A stretch of DNA of 64,000 nucleotides from Antedon bifida (Eukaryota > Echinodermata > Crinoidea > Comatulida > Antedonidae). Location: positions 19,842,501 to 19,906,500 of the forward strand of contig OY727094.1 of NCBI GenBank assembly GCA_963402885.1. The letters are read 5' to 3'. Each line of letters starts with the position of its first letter. The first letter of the stretch is position 1. The notes under the pieces are model-generated. The model was not told where the DNA came from. It saw only the letters and a program-made list of their open reading frames with translations, and searched no databases. The position numbers were made by a program, and so were the translations under genes. This document shows, one piece after another, positions 38,441-52,464 of the stretch.

Positions 38441-39998
38441 TTTTTTGGAAAATCACAAAATGGTCTAAAACGTCTCCAAATGCGATTTGAAGCTATTCTT
38501 AGCACTTTCGTGTTTTTATGTTAACAAGTTTTTCGAAAATCACAAAATGGTCTAAAACGTCTCCAAATGCGATTTGAAGCTATTCTAAGCACTTTGATGT
38601 TTTTATGTTAACAAGTTTTTTCGAAAATCACAAAATGGTCTAAAACGTCTCCAAATGCGATTTGAAGCTATTCTAAGCACTTTGGTGTTTTTATGTTAAC
38701 AAGTTTTTTCGAAAATCACAAAATGGTCTAAAACGTCTCCAAATGCGATTTGAAGCTATTCTAAGCACTTTGGTGTTTTTATGTTAACAAGTTTTTTCGA
38801 AAATCACAAAATGGTCTAAAATGTCTCCAAATGCGATTTGAAGCTATTCTGTACACTTTGATGTTTTGTGTGAAAAGTTTTGTCGAAATGTTCAAAATGG
38901 TCTAAAACGGTTTCTAATGTGATTTTAAGCACTTTGATGTTTTTGTGTAACCAAGTTTCATCGAAATCCTCAAAATGGTCTAAAACGTCTCCAAATGCGA
39001 TTTGAAGCTATTCTAAGCACTTTGGTGTTTTTATGTTAACAAGTTTTTTCGAAAATCACAAAATGCTCTAAAATGTCTCAAAATGCGATTTGAAGCTATT
39101 CTAAGCACTTTGGTGTTTTTATGTTAACAAGTTTTTTCGTGAATCATAAAATGGTCTAAAACGTCTCCAAATGCGTTTTGAAGCTATTCTAAGCACTTTG
39201 GTGTTTTTATGTTAACAAGTTTTTTGGAAAATCACAAAATGGTCTAAAACGTCTCCAAATGCGATTTGAAGCTATTCTTAGCACTTTCGTGTTTTTATGT
39301 TAACAAGTTTTTCGAAAATCACAAAATGGTCTAAAACGTCTCCAAATGCGATTTGAAGCTATTCTAAGCACTTTGATGTTTTTATGTTAACAAGTTTTTT
39401 CGAAAATCACAAAATGGTCTAAAACGTCTCCAAATGCGATTTGAAGCTATTCTAAGCACTTTGGTGTTTTTATGTTAACAAGTTTTTTCGAAAATCACAA
39501 AATGGTCTAAAACGTCTCCAAATGCGATTTGAAGCTATTCTAAGCACTTTGGTGTTTTTATGTTAACAAGTTTTTTCGAAAATCACAAAATGGTCTAAAA
39601 TGTCTCCAAATGCGATTTGAAGCTATTCTGTACACTTTGATGTTTTGTGTGAAAAGTTTTGTCGAAATGTTCAAAATGGTCTAAAACGGTTTCTAATGTG
39701 ATTTTAAGCACTTTGATGTTTTTGTGTAACCAAGTTTCATCGAAATCCTCAAAATGGTCTAAAACGTCTCCAAATGCGATTTGAAGCTATTCTAAGCACT
39801 TTGGTGTTTTTATGTTAACAAGTTTTTTCGAAAATCACAAAATGCTCTAAAATGTCTCAAAATGCGATTTGAAGCTATTCTAAGCACTTTGGTGTTTTTA
39901 TGTTAACAAGTTTTTTCGTGAATCATAAAATGGTCTAAAACGTCTCCAAATGCGTTTTGAAGCTATTCTAAGCACTTTGGTGTTTTTATGTTAACAAG
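38441..39998 (+). repeat. Tandem higher-order duplication, period 779 bp
   Basis: Two clean copies, 38,441-39,219 and 39,220-39,998, are marked by ttttttggaa (38441 and 39220), agcactttcg (38501 and 39280) and cgtgaatcat (39139 and 39918). The break after the second copy is sharp: ttttttgg in the copy against ttatttcg at 39,999. Each copy holds a short A-bridge-B-A module, so the duplicated unit is a complete module. Confidence 0.9.
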
Positions 39999-40861
39999 TT
40001 ATTTCGAAAATCACAAAATGGTCTAAAACGTATCCAAATGCGATTTGAAGCTATTCTAAGCACTTTGGTGTTTTTATGTTAACAAGTTTTTTTGAAAATC
40101 ACAAAATGGTCCAAAACGTCTCCAAATGCGATTTGAAGCCATTCTAAGCACTTTGGTGTTTTTATGTTAACAAGTTATTTCGAAAATCACAAAATGGTCT
40201 AAAATGTCTCCAAATGCGATTTGAAGCTATTCTAAGCACTTTGTTGTTTTTATGTTAACAAGTTTTTTCGAAAATCACAAAATGGTCTAAAACGTCTCCA
40301 AATGCGATTTGAAGCTATTCTAAGCACTTTGGTGTTTTTATGTTAACAAGTTTTTTCGAAAATCACAAAATGGTCTAAAATGTCTCCAAATGCGATTTAA
40401 AGCTATTCTGTACACTTTGATGTTTTGTGTGAAAAATGTTTGTCGAAATGCTCAAAATGGTCTAAAACGTTTTTAAATACGATATTAAGCTATTTTGTGC
40501 TCTTTGATGTTTTTGTGTGAAAATTTTTTGTCGAAATGCTCAAAATGGTCTAAAACGTTTTTAAATACGATATTAAGCTATTTTGTGCCCTTTGATGTTT
40601 TTGTGTGAAAAGTTTTATCGAAATGCTCAAAATGGTCTAAAACGGTTTCTAATGTGATTTTAAGCACTTTGATGTTTTTGTGTAACCAAGTTTCATCGAA
40701 ATCCTCAAAATGGTCTAAAACGTCTCCAAATGCGATTTGAAGCTATTCTAAGCACTTTGGTGTTTTTATGTTAACAAGTTTTTTCGAAAATCACAAAATG
40801 CTCTAAAATGTCTCAAAATGCGATTTGAAGCTATTCTAAGCACTTTGGTGTTTTTATGTTA

Positions 40862-42384
40862 ACAAGTTTTTTCGAAAATCACAAAATGGTCTAAAATGTC
40901 TCCAAATGCGATTTGAAGCTTTTCTAAGCACTTTGATGTTTTGTGTGAAAAATTTTTTTCGAAATGCTCGAAATGGTCTAAAACGTTTTTAAATACGATA
41001 TTAAGCTATTTTGTGCTCTTTGATGTTTTTGTGTAAAAAATGTTTGTCGAAATGCTCAAAATGGTCTAAAACGTTTTTAAATACGATATTAAGCTATTTT
41101 GTGTCCTTTTATGTATTTGTGTGAAAAGTTTAATCGAAATGCTCAAAATGGTCTAAAACGGTTTCTAATGTGAATTTAAGCATTTTGATGTTTTTGTGTA
41201 ACCAAGTTTTTTTGAAAATCACAAAATGGTCTAAAACGTCTCCAAATGCGATTTGAAGCTATTCTAAGCACTTTGGTGTTTTTATGTTAACATGTTTTTT
41301 CGAAAATCACAAAATGGTCTAAAATGTCTCCAAATGCGATTTGAAGCTATTCTAAGCACTTTGGTGTTTTTATGTTAACAAGTTTTTTCGAAAATCACAA
41401 AATAGTCTAAAACGTTTTTAAATACGATATTAAGCTATTTTGTGCTCTTTGATGTTTTTGTGTAAAAAATTTTTGTCGAAATGCTCAAAATGGTCTAAAA
41501 CGTTTTTAAATACGATATTAAGCTATTTTGTGTCCTTTTATGTTTTTGTGTGAAAAGTTTAATCGAAATGCTCAAAATGGTCTAAAACGGTTTCTAATGT
41601 GAATTTAAGCACTTTGATGTTTTTGTGTAACCAAGTTTTTTTGAAAATCACAAAATGGTCTAAAACGTCTCCAAATGCGATTTGAAGCTATTCTGTACAC
41701 TTTGATATTTTTATGTTAAAAAGTTTTTTCGAAATTCACAAAATGGTCTAAAACGTCTCCAAATGCGATTTGAAGCTATTCTTAGCACTTTGGTGTATAA
41801 ATGTTTAACAAGTTTTTTGGAAAATCACAAAATGGTCTAAAACGTCTCCAAATGCGATTTGAAGCTATTCTTAGCACTTTCGTGTTTTTATGTTAACAAG
41901 TTTTTCGAAAATCACAAAATGGTCTAAAACGTCTCCAAATGCGATTTGAAGCTATTCTAAGCACTTTGATGTTTTTATGTTAACAAGTTTTTTCGAAAAT
42001 CACAAAATGGTCTAAAATGTCTCCAAATGCGATTTGAAGCTTTTCTAAGCACTTTGATGTTTTGTGTGAAAAATTTTTTTCGAAATGCTCGAAATGGTCT
42101 AAAACGTTTTTAAATACGATATTAAGCTATTTTGTGCTCTTTGATGTTTTTGTGTAAAAAATGTTTGTCGAAATGCTCAAAATGGTCTAAAACGTTTTTA
42201 AATACGATATTAAGCTATTTTGTGTCCTTTTATGTATTTGTGTGAAAAGTTTAATCGAAATGCTCAAAATGGTCTAAAACGGTTTCTAATGTGAATTTAA
42301 GCATTTTGATGTTTTTGTGTAACCAAGTTTTTTTGAAAATCACAAAATGGTCTAAAACGTCTCCAAATGCGATTTGAAGCTATT
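40862..42384 (+). repeat. Tandem higher-order duplication, period 1121 bp (second copy partial)
   Basis: The unusual aatttttttc followed by gaaatgctcgaaatgg occurs at 40951 and 42072, an offset of 1,121 bp, as does the gtatttgtgtg variant (near 41,113 and 42,234). The second copy ends near 42,384, where the bridge GTACAC replaces aagcac. C-C-B module order is kept in both. Confidence 0.85.
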
Positions 42385-42639
42385 CTGTACACTTTGATGT
42401 TTTTATGTTAAAAAGTTTTTTCGAAAATCACAAAATGGTCTAAAACGTCTCCAAATGCGATTTGAAGCTATTCTTAGCACTTTGGTGTTTTTATGTTAAC
42501 AAGTTTTTCGAAAATCACAAAATGGTCTAAAACGTCTCCAAATGCGATTTGAAGCTATTCTAAGCACTTTGATGTTTTTATGTTAACAAGTTTTTCGAAA
42601 ATCACAAAATGGTCTAAAACGTCTCCAAATGCGATTTGA

Positions 42640-43300
42640 AGCTATTCTAAGCACTTTGGTGTTTTTATGTTAACAAGGTTTTTCGAAAATCATAAAATGG
42701 TCTAAAATGTCTAAAAATGCGATTTGAAGCTATTCTAAGCACTTTGGTGTTTTTATGTTAACTAGTTTTTTCAAAAATCACAAAATGGTCTAAAACGTCT
42801 CCAAATGCGATTTGAAGCTATTCTAAGCACTTTGGTGTTTTTATGTTAACATATTTTTTCGAAAATCACAAAATGGTCTAAAATGTCTCCAAATGCGATT
42901 TGAAGCTATTCTAAGCACTTTGGTGTTTTTATGTTAACAAGTTTTTTCGAAAATCACAAAATGGTCTAAAATGTCTCCAAATGCGATTTGAAGCTATTCT
43001 GTACACTTTGGTGTTTTTATGTTAACAAGTTTTTTCGAAAATCACAAAATGGTCTAAAACGTCTCCAAATGCGATTTGAAGCTATTCTAAGCACTTTGGT
43101 GTTTTTATGTTAACAAGGTTTTTCGAAAATCACAAAATGGTCTAAAATGACTAAAAATGCGATTTGAAGCTATTCTAAGCACTTTGGTGTTTTTATGTTA
43201 ACAAGTTTTTTCAAAAATCACAAAATGGTCTAAAACGTCTCCAAATGCGATTTGAAGCTATTCTAAGCACTTTGATGTTTTTATGTTAACAAGTTTTTTC
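42640..43300 (+). repeat. Dispersed block, copy 1 (offset 6340 bp)
   Basis: The rare variants cataaaatgg (42691) and atgttaacta (42755) recur at 49031 and 49095, an offset of 6,340 bp. The block also contains the atgactaaaaatgc variant. A related start is seen at 35,491. It ends near 43,297, where gttttttcg replaces gtttttttg. Confidence 0.82.
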
Positions 43301-44829
43301 GAAAATCACAAAATGGTCTAAAACGTCTCCAAATGCGATTTGAAGCTATTCTATACACTTTGATGTTTTATGGTAACAAGTTTTTTCGAAAATCACAAAA
43401 TGGTCTAAAACGTCTCCAAATGCGATTTGAAGCTATTCTGTACACTTTGATGTTTTGTGTGAAAAGTTTTGTCGAAATGTTCAAAATGGTCTAAAACGGT
43501 TTCTAATGTGATTTTAAGCACTTTGATGTTTTTGTGTAACCAAGTTTCATCGAAATCCTCAAAATGGTCTAAAACGTCTCCATATGCGATTTGAAGCTAT
43601 TCTAAGCACTTTGGTGTTTTTATGTTTACAAGTTTTTTCGAAAATCACAAAATGCTCTAAAATGTCTCAAAATGCGATTTGAAGCTATTCTAAGCACTTT
43701 GGTGTTTTTATGTTAACAAGTTTTTTCGTGAATCATAAAATGGTCTAAAACGTCTCCAAATGCGTTTTGAAGCTATTCTAAGCACTTTGGTGTTTTTATG
43801 TTAACAAGTTTTTCGAAAATCACAAAATGGTCTAAAACGTCTCCAAATGCGATTTGAAGCTATTCTAAGCACTTTGGTGTTTTTATGTTAACAAGGTTTT
43901 TCGAAAATCATAAAATGGTCTAAAATGTCTAAAAATGCGATTTGAAGCTATTCTAAGCACTTTGGTGTTTTTATGTTAACAAGTTTTTTCGAAAATCACA
44001 AAATGGTCTAAAACGTCTCCAAATGCGATTTGAAGCTATTCTAAGCACTTTGGTCTTTTTATGTTAACAAGGTTTTTCGAAAATCACAAAATGGTCTAAA
44101 ATGACTAAAAATGCGATTTGAAGCTATTCTAAGCACTTTGGTGTTTTTATGTTAACAAGTTTTTTCAAAAATCACAAAATGGTCTAAAACGTCTCCAAAT
44201 GCGATTTGAAGCTATTCTAAGCACTTTGATGTTTTTATGTTAACAAGTTTTTTCGAAAATCACAAAATGGTCTAAAACGTCTCCAAATGCGATTTGAAGC
44301 TATTCTATACACTTTGATGTTTTATGGTAACAAGTTTTTTCGAAAATCACAAAATGGTCTAAAACGTCTCCAAATGCGATTTGAAGCTATTCTAAGCACT
44401 TTGGTGTTTTTATGTTAACAAGTTTTTTCGAAAATCACAAAATGGTCTAAAATGTCTCCAAATGCGATTTGAAGCTATTCTGTACACTTTGATGTTTTGT
44501 GTGAAAAGTTTTGTCGAAATGCTCAAAATGGTCTAAAACGGTTTTTAATGTGATTTTAAGCACTTTGATGTTTTTGTGTAACCAAGTTTCATCGAAATCC
44601 TCAAAATGATCTAAAACGTCTCCAAATGCGATTTGAAGCTATTCTAAGCACTTTGGTGTTTTTATGTTAACAAGTTTTTTCGAAAATCACAAAATGCTCT
44701 AAAATGTCTCCAAATGCGATTTGAAGCTATTCTAAGCACTTTGGTGTTTTTATGTTAACAAGTTTTTTCGAAAATCACAAAATGGTCTAAAACGTCTCCA
44801 AATGCGATTTGAAGCTATTCTAAGCACTT

Positions 44830-47800
44830 TGGTGTTTTTATGTTAACAAGGTTTTTCGAAAATCACAAAATGGTCTAAAACGTCTACAAATGCGATTTGA
44901 AGCTATTCTAAGCACTTTGGTGTTTTTATGTTAACATGTTTTTTCGAAAATCACAAAATGGTCTAAAATGTCTCCAAATGCGATTTGAAGCTATTCTAAG
45001 CACTTTGGTGTTTTTATGTTAACAAGTTTTTTCGAAAATCACAAAATGGTCTAAAACGTTTTTAAATACGATATTAAGCTATTTTGTGATCTTTGATGTT
45101 TTTGTGTAAAAAATTGTTGTCGAAATGCTCAAAATGGTCTAAAACATTTTTAAATACGATATTAAGCTATTTTGTGTCCTTTTATGTTTTTGTGTGAAAA
45201 GTTTAATCGAAATGCTCAAAATGGTCTAAAACGGTTTCTAATGTGAATTTAAGCACTTTGATGTTTTTGTGTAACCAAGTTTTTTTGAAAATCACAAAAT
45301 GGTCTAAAACGTCTCCAAATGCGATTTGAAGCTATTCTGTACACTTTGATATTTTTATGTTAAAAAGTTTTTTCGAAATTCACAAAATGGTCTAAAACGT
45401 CTCCAAATGCGATTTGAAGCTATTCTTAGCACTTTGGTGTATAAATGTTTAACAAGTTTTTTGGAAAATCACAAAATGGTCTAAAACGTCTCCAAATGCG
45501 ATTTGAAGCTATTTTTAGCACTTTCGTGTTTTTATGTTAACAAGTTTTTCGAAAATCACAAAATGGTCTAAAACGTCTCCAAATGCGATTTGAAGCTATT
45601 CTAAGCACTTTGATGTTTTTATGTTAACAAGTTTTTTCGAACATCACAAAATGGTCTAAAACGTCTCCAAATGCGATTTGAAGCTATTCTAAGCACTTTG
45701 GTGTTTTTATGTTAACAAGTTTTTTCGAAAATCACAAAATGCTCTAAAATGTCTCCAAATGCGATTTGAAGCTATTCTAAGCACTTTGGTGTTTTTATGT
45801 TAACAAGTTTTTTTCGAAAATCACAAAATGGTCTAAAACGTCTCCAAATGCGATTTGAAGCTATTCTAAGCACTTTGGTGTTTTTATGTTAACAAGTTTT
45901 TTCGAAAATCACAAAATGGTCTAAAATGTCTCCAAATGCGATTTGAAGCTATTCTGTACACTTTGATGTTTTGTGTGAAAAGTTTTGTCGAAATGTTCAA
46001 AATGGTCTAAAACGGTTTCTAATGTGATTTTAAGCACTTTGATGTTTTTGTGTAACCAAGTTTCATCGAAATCCTCAAAATGGTCTAAAACGTCTCCAAA
46101 TGCGATTTGAAGCTATTCTAAGCACTTTGGTGTTTTTATGTTAACAAGTTTTTTCGAAAATCACAAAATGCTCTAAAATGTCTCAAAATGCGATTTGAAG
46201 CTATTCTAAGCACTTTGGTGTTTTTATGTTAACAAGTTTTTTCGTGAATCATAAAATGGTCTAAAACGTCTCCAAATGCGTTTTGAAGCTATTCTAAGCA
46301 CTTTGGTGTTTTTATGTTAACAAGTTATTTCGAAAATCACAAAATGGTCTAAAACGTATCCAAATGCGATTTGAAGCTATTCTAAGCACTTTGGTGTTTT
46401 TATGTTAACAAGTTTTTTTGAAAATCACAAAATGGTCCAAAACGTCTCCAAATGCGATTTGAAGCCATTCTAAGCACTTTGGTGTTTTTATGTTAACAAG
46501 TTATTTCGAAAATCACAAAATGGTCTAAAATGTCTCCAAATGCGATTTGAAGCTATTCTAAGCACTTTGGTGTTTTTATGTTAACAAGTTTTTTCGAAAA
46601 TCACAAAATGGTCTAAAACGTCTCCAAATGCGATTTGAAGCTATTCTAAGCACTTTGGTGTTTTTATGTTAACAAGGTTTTTCGAAAATCACAAAATGGT
46701 CTAAAACGTCTACAAATGCGATTTGAAGCTATTCTAAGCACTTTGGTGTTTTTATGTTAACATGTTTTTTCGAAAATCACAAAATGGTCTAAAACGTCTC
46801 CAAATGCGATTTGAAGCTATTCTAAGCACTTTGGTGTTTTTATGTTAACAAGTTTTATCGAAAATCACAAAATGGTCTAAAACGTTTTTAAATACGATAT
46901 TAAGCTATTTTGTGATCTTTGATGTTTTTGTGTAAAAAATTTTTGTCGAAATGCTCAAAATGGTCTAAAACGTTTTTAAATACGATATTAAGCTATTTTG
47001 TGTCCTTTTATGTTTTTGTGTGAAAAGTTTAATCGAAATGCTCAAAATGGTCTAAAACGGTTTCTAATGTGAATTTAAGCACTTTGATGTTTTTGTGTAA
47101 CCAAGTTTTTTTGAAAATCACAAAATGGTCTAAAACGTCTCCAAATGCGATTTGAAGCTATTCTGTACACTTTGATATTTTTATGTTAAAAAGTTTTTTC
47201 GAAATTCACAAAATGGTCTAAAACGTCTCCAAATGCGATTTGAAGCTATTCTTAGCACTTTGGTGTATAAATGTTTAACAAGTTTTTTGGAAAATCACAA
47301 AATGGTCTAAAACGTCTCCAAATGCGATTTGAAGCTATTTTTAGCACTTTCGTGTTTTTATGTTAACAAGTTTTTCGAAAATCACAAAATGGTCTAAAAC
47401 GTCTCCAAATGCGATTTGAAGCTATTCTAAGCACTTTGATGTTTTTATGTTAACAAGTTTTTTCGAACATCACAAAATGGTCTAAAACGTCTCCAAATGC
47501 GATTTGAAGCTATTCTAAGCACTTTGGTGTTTTTATGTTAACAAGTTTTTTCGAAAATCACAAAATGGTCTAAAACGTCTCCAAATGCGATTTGAAGCTA
47601 TTCTAAGCACTTTGGTGTTTTTATGTTAACAAGTTTTTTCGAAAATCACAAAATGGTCTAAAATGTCTCCAAATGCGATTTGAAGCTATTCTGTACACTT
47701 TGATGTTTTGTGTGAAAAGTTTTGTCGAAATGTTCAAAATGGTCTAAAACGGTTTCTAATGTGATTTTAAGCACTTTGATGTTTTTGTGTAACCAAGTTT

Positions 47801-48412
47801 CATCGAAATCCTCAAAATGGTCTAAAACGTCTCCAAATGCGATTTGAAGCTATTCTAAGCACTTTGGTGTTTTTATGTTAACAAGTTTTTTCGAAAATCA
47901 CAAAATGCTCTAAAATGTCTCAAAATGCGATTTGAAGCTATTCTAAGCACTTTGGTGTTTTTATGTTAACAAGTTTTTTCGTGAATCATAAAATGGTCTA
48001 AAACGTCTCCAAATGCGTTTTGAAGCTATTCTAAGCACTTTGGTGTTTTTATGTTAACAAGTTATTTCGAAAATCACAAAATGGTCTAAAACGTATCCAA
48101 ATGCGATTTGAAGCTATTCTAAGCACTTTGGTGTTTTTATGTTAACAAGTTTTTTTGAAAATCACAAAATGGTCCAAAACGTCTCCAAATGCGATTTGAA
48201 GCCATTCTAAGCACTTTGGTGTTTTTATGTTAACAAGTTATTTCGAAAATCACAAAATGGTCTAAAATGTCTCCAAATGCGATTTGAAGCTATTCTAAGC
48301 ACTTTGTTGTTTTTATGTTAACAAGTTTTTTCGAAAATCACAAAATGGTCTAAAACGTCTCCAAATGCGATTTGAAGCTATTCTAAGCACTTTGGTGTTT
48401 TTATGTTAACAA
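44830..48412 (+). repeat. Tandem higher-order duplication, period 1826 bp
   Basis: The markers cgtctacaaa (44881 and 46707), tgtgatcttt (45085 and 46911) and cgaacatcac (45638 and 47464) are offset by 1,826 bp. Later markers such as aaatgttcaa (45991 and 47728) are offset by 1,737 bp. The second copy therefore lacks one monomer (88 bp plus one base), namely the atgctctaaaatg unit near 45,738. The limits of the copies are approximate. Confidence 0.86.
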
Positions 48413-48979
48413 GTTTTTTCGAAAATCACAAAATGGTCTAAAATGTCTCCAAATGCGATTTAAAGCTATTCTGTACACTTTGATGTTTTGTGTGAAAAAT
48501 GTTTGTCGAAATGCTCAAAATGGTCTAAAACGTTTTTAAATACGATATTAAGCTATTTTGTGCTCTTTGATGTTTTTGTGTGAAAAATTTTTGTCGAAAT
48601 GCTCAAAATGGTCTAAAACGTTTTTAAATACGATATTAAGCTATTTTGTGCCCTTTGATGTTTTTGTGTGAAAAGTTTTATCGAAATGCTCAAAATGGTC
48701 TAAAACGGTTTCTAATGTGATTTTAAGCACTTTGATGTTTTTGTGTAACCAAGTTTCATCGAAAATCACAAAATGGTCTAAAATGTCTCCAAATGCGATT
48801 TGAAGCTATTCTAAGCACTTTGGTGTTTTTTTGTTAACATGTTTTTTCGAAAATCACAAAAAGGTCTAAAACGTCTCCAAATGCGATTTGAAGCTATTCT
48901 AAGCACTTTGGTGTTTTTATGTTTACAAGTTTTTTCGAAAATCACAAAATGGTCTAAAACGTCTCCAAATGCGATTTGA

Positions 48980-49640
48980 AGCTATTCTAAGCACTTTGGT
49001 GTTTTTATGTTAACAAGGTTTTTCGAAAATCATAAAATGGTCTAAAATGTCTAAAAATGCGATTTGAAGCTATTCTAAGCACTTTGGTGTTTTTATGTTA
49101 ACTAGTTTTTTCAAAAATCACAAAATGGTCTAAAACGTCTCCAAATGCGATTTGAAGCTATTCTAAGCACTTTGGTGTTTTTATGTTAACATATTTTTTC
49201 GAAAATCACAAAATGGTCTAAAATGTCTCCAAATGCGATTTGAAGCTATTCTAAGCACTTTGGTGTTTTTATGTTAACAAGTTTTTTCGAAAATCACAAA
49301 ATGGTCTAAAATGTCTCCAAATGCGATTTGAAGCTATTCTGTACACTTTGGTGTTTTTATGTTAACAAGTTTTTTCGAAAATCACAAAATGGTCTAAAAC
49401 GTCTCCAAATGCGATTTGAAGCTATTCTAAGCACTTTGGTGTTTTTATGTTAACAAGGTTTTTCGAAAATCACAAAATGGTCTAAAATGACTAAAAATGC
49501 GATTTGAAGCTATTCTAAGCACTTTGGTGTTTTTATGTTAACAAGTTTTTTCAAAAATCACAAAATGGTCTAAAACGTCTCCAAATGCGATTTGAAGCTA
49601 TTCTAAGCACTTTGATGTTTTTATGTTAACAAGTTTTTTT
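48980..49640 (+). repeat. Dispersed block, copy 2 (offset 6340 bp)
   Basis: This is the copy of 42,640-43,300. Beyond it, from 49,640 to about 50,060, the variant order matches the stretch that follows the related block at 35,491 (through about 36,450). The present arrangement is therefore a mosaic of at least two donor blocks. Confidence 0.82.
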
Positions 49641-50420
49641 GAAAATCACAAAATGGTCTAAAACGTCTCCAAATGCGATTTGAAGCTATTCTAAGCACTT
49701 CGGTGTTTTTATGTTAACATATTTTTTCGAAAATCACAAAATGGTCTAAAATGTCTCCAAATGCGATTTGAAGCTATTCTGTACACTTTGATGTTTTGTG
49801 TGAAAATTTTTTGTCGAAATGCTCAAAATGGTCTAAAACGGTTTCTAATGTGATTTTAAGCATTTTGATATTTTTGTGTAACCAAGTTTTTTTGAAAATC
49901 ACAAAATGGTCTAAAACGTCTCCAAATGCGATTTGAAGCAATTCTAAGCACTTTGGTGTTTTTATGTTAACAAGTTTTTTCGAAAATCACAAAATGGTCT
50001 AAAATGTCTCCAAATGCGATTTGAAGCTATTCTGTACACTTTGATGTTTTGTGTGAAAAGTTTTGTCGAAATGCTCAAAATGGTCTAAAACGGTTTCTAA
50101 TGTGATTTTAAGCACTTTGATGTTTTTGTGTAACCAAGTTTCATCGAAATCCTCAAAATGGTCTAAAACGTCTCCAAATGCGATTTGAAGCTATTCTAAG
50201 CACTTTGGTGTTTTTATGTTAACAAGTTTTTTCGAAAATCACAAAATGGTCTAAAACGTCTCCAAATGCGATTTGAAGCTATTCTAAGCACTTTGGTGTT
50301 TTTATGTTAACAAGTTTTTTCGAAAATCACAAAATGGTCTAAAATGTCTCCAAATGCGATTTTATGTGAAAAGTTTTGTCGAAATGCTCAAAATGGTCTA
50401 AAACGGTTTCTAATGTGATT

Positions 50421-52464
50421 TCAAATCAAGCTATTCTTAGCACTTTGGTGTATAAATGTTAACAAGTTTTTTGGAAAATCACAAAATGGTCTAAAACGTC
50501 TCCAAATGCGATTTGAAGCTATTCTAAGCACTTTGGTGTTTTTATGTTAACAAGTTTTTTCGAAAATCACAAAATGGTCTAAAATGTCTCCAAATGCGAT
50601 TTGAAGCTATTCTAAGCACTTTGGTGTTTTTATGTTAACAATTTTTTTTCGAAAATCACAAAATGGTCTAAAACGTTTTTAAATACGATATTAAGCTATT
50701 TTGTGCACTTTGATGTTTTTGTGTGAAAAATTTTTGTCGAAATGCTTAAATTGGTCTAAAACGTTTTTAAATACGATATTAAGCTATTTTTGTGCCCTTT
50801 GATGTTTTTGTGTGAAAAGTTTTATCGAAATGCTCAAAATGGTCTAAAACTGTTTCTAATGTGATTTTAAGCACTTTGATGTTTTTGTGTAACCAAGTTT
50901 CATCGAAATCCTCAAAATGGTCTAAAACGTCTCCAAATGCGATTTGAAGCTATTCTAAGCACTTTGGTGTTTTTATGTTAACAAGTTTTTTCGAAAATCA
51001 CAAAATGCTCTAAAATGTCTCCAAATGCGATTTGAAGCTATTCTAAGCACTTTGGTGTTTTTATGTTAACAAGTTTTTTCGAAAATCACAAAATGGTCTA
51101 AAACGTCTCCAAATGCGAATTGAAGCTATTCTAAGCACTTTGATGTTTTTATGTTAACAAGGTTTTTCGAAAATCACAAAATGGTCTAAAACGTTTCCAA
51201 ATGCGATTTGAAGCTATTCTAAGCACTTTGGTGTTTTTATGTTAACAAGTTTTTTCGAAAATCAAAAAATGGTCTAAAACGTTTCCAAATGCGATTTGAA
51301 GCTATTCTAAGCACTTTGGTGTTTTTATGTTAACAAGTTTTTTCGAAAATCACAAAATGGTCTAAAATGTCTCCAAATGCGATTTGAAGCTATTCTGTAC
51401 ACTTTGATGTTTTATGTGAAAAGTTTTGTCGAAATGCTCAAAATGGTCTAAAACGGTTTCTAATGTGATTTTAAGCACTTTGATGTTTTTGTGTAACCAA
51501 GTTTCATCGAAATCCTCAAAATGGTCTAAAACGTCTCCAAATCCGATTTGAAGCTATTCTAAGCACTTTGGTGTTTTTATGTTAACAATTTTTTTCGAAA
51601 ATCACAAAATGGTCTAAAACGTTTTTAAATACGATATTAAGCTATTTTGTGCTCTTTGATGTTTTTGTGTGAAAAATTTTTGTCGAAATGCTTAAATTGG
51701 TCTAAAACGTTTTTAAATACGATATTAAGCTATTTTGTGCCCTTTGATGTTTTTGTGTGAAAAGTTTTATCGAAATGCTCAAAATGGTCTAAAACGGTTT
51801 CTAATGTGATTTTAAGCACTTTGATGTTTTTGTGTAACCAAGTTTTTTTGAAAATCACAAAATGGTATAAAACGTCTCCAAATGCGATTTGAAGCTATTC
51901 TAAGCACTTTGGTGTTTTTATGTTAACAAGTTTTTTCGAAAATCACAAAATGGTCTAAAACGTCTCCAAATGCGATTTGAAGCTATTCTAAGCACTTTGG
52001 TGTTTTTATGTTAACATGTTTTTTCGAAAATCACAAAATGGTCTAAAATGTCTCCAAATGCGATTTGAAGCTATTCTGTACACTTTGATGTTTTGTGTGA
52101 AAAGTTTTGTCGAAATGCTCAAAATGGTCTAAAACGGTTTCTAATGTGATTTTAAGCACTTTGATGTTTTTGTGTAACCAAGTTTCATCGAAATCCTCAA
52201 AATGGTCTAAAACGTCTCCAAATGCGATTTGAAGCTATTCTAAGCACTTTGGTGTTTTTATGTTAACAAGTTTTTTCGAAAATCACAAAATGGTCTAAAA
52301 CGTCTCCAAATGCGATTTGAAGCTATTCTAAGCACTTTGGTGTTTTTATGTTAACAAGTTTTTTCGAAAATCACAAAATGGTCTAAAATGTCTCCAAATG
52401 CGATTTTATGTGAAAAGTTTTGTCGAAATGCTCAAAATGGTCTAAAACGGTTTCTAATGTGATT
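50421..52464 (+). repeat. Three-copy higher-order repeat, copy 1 (2044 bp)
   Basis: This copy starts at the odd junction tcaaatcaagctattc, where a B unit is fused to the late part of an A unit. The junction occurs only three times, at 50421, 52465 and 55027. The copy contains the aaactgtttc B variant, the aaaatcaaaaaatgg variant and the caaatccgat variant in the same order as its neighbours. Part of it also resembles 10,930-11,700. Confidence 0.9.
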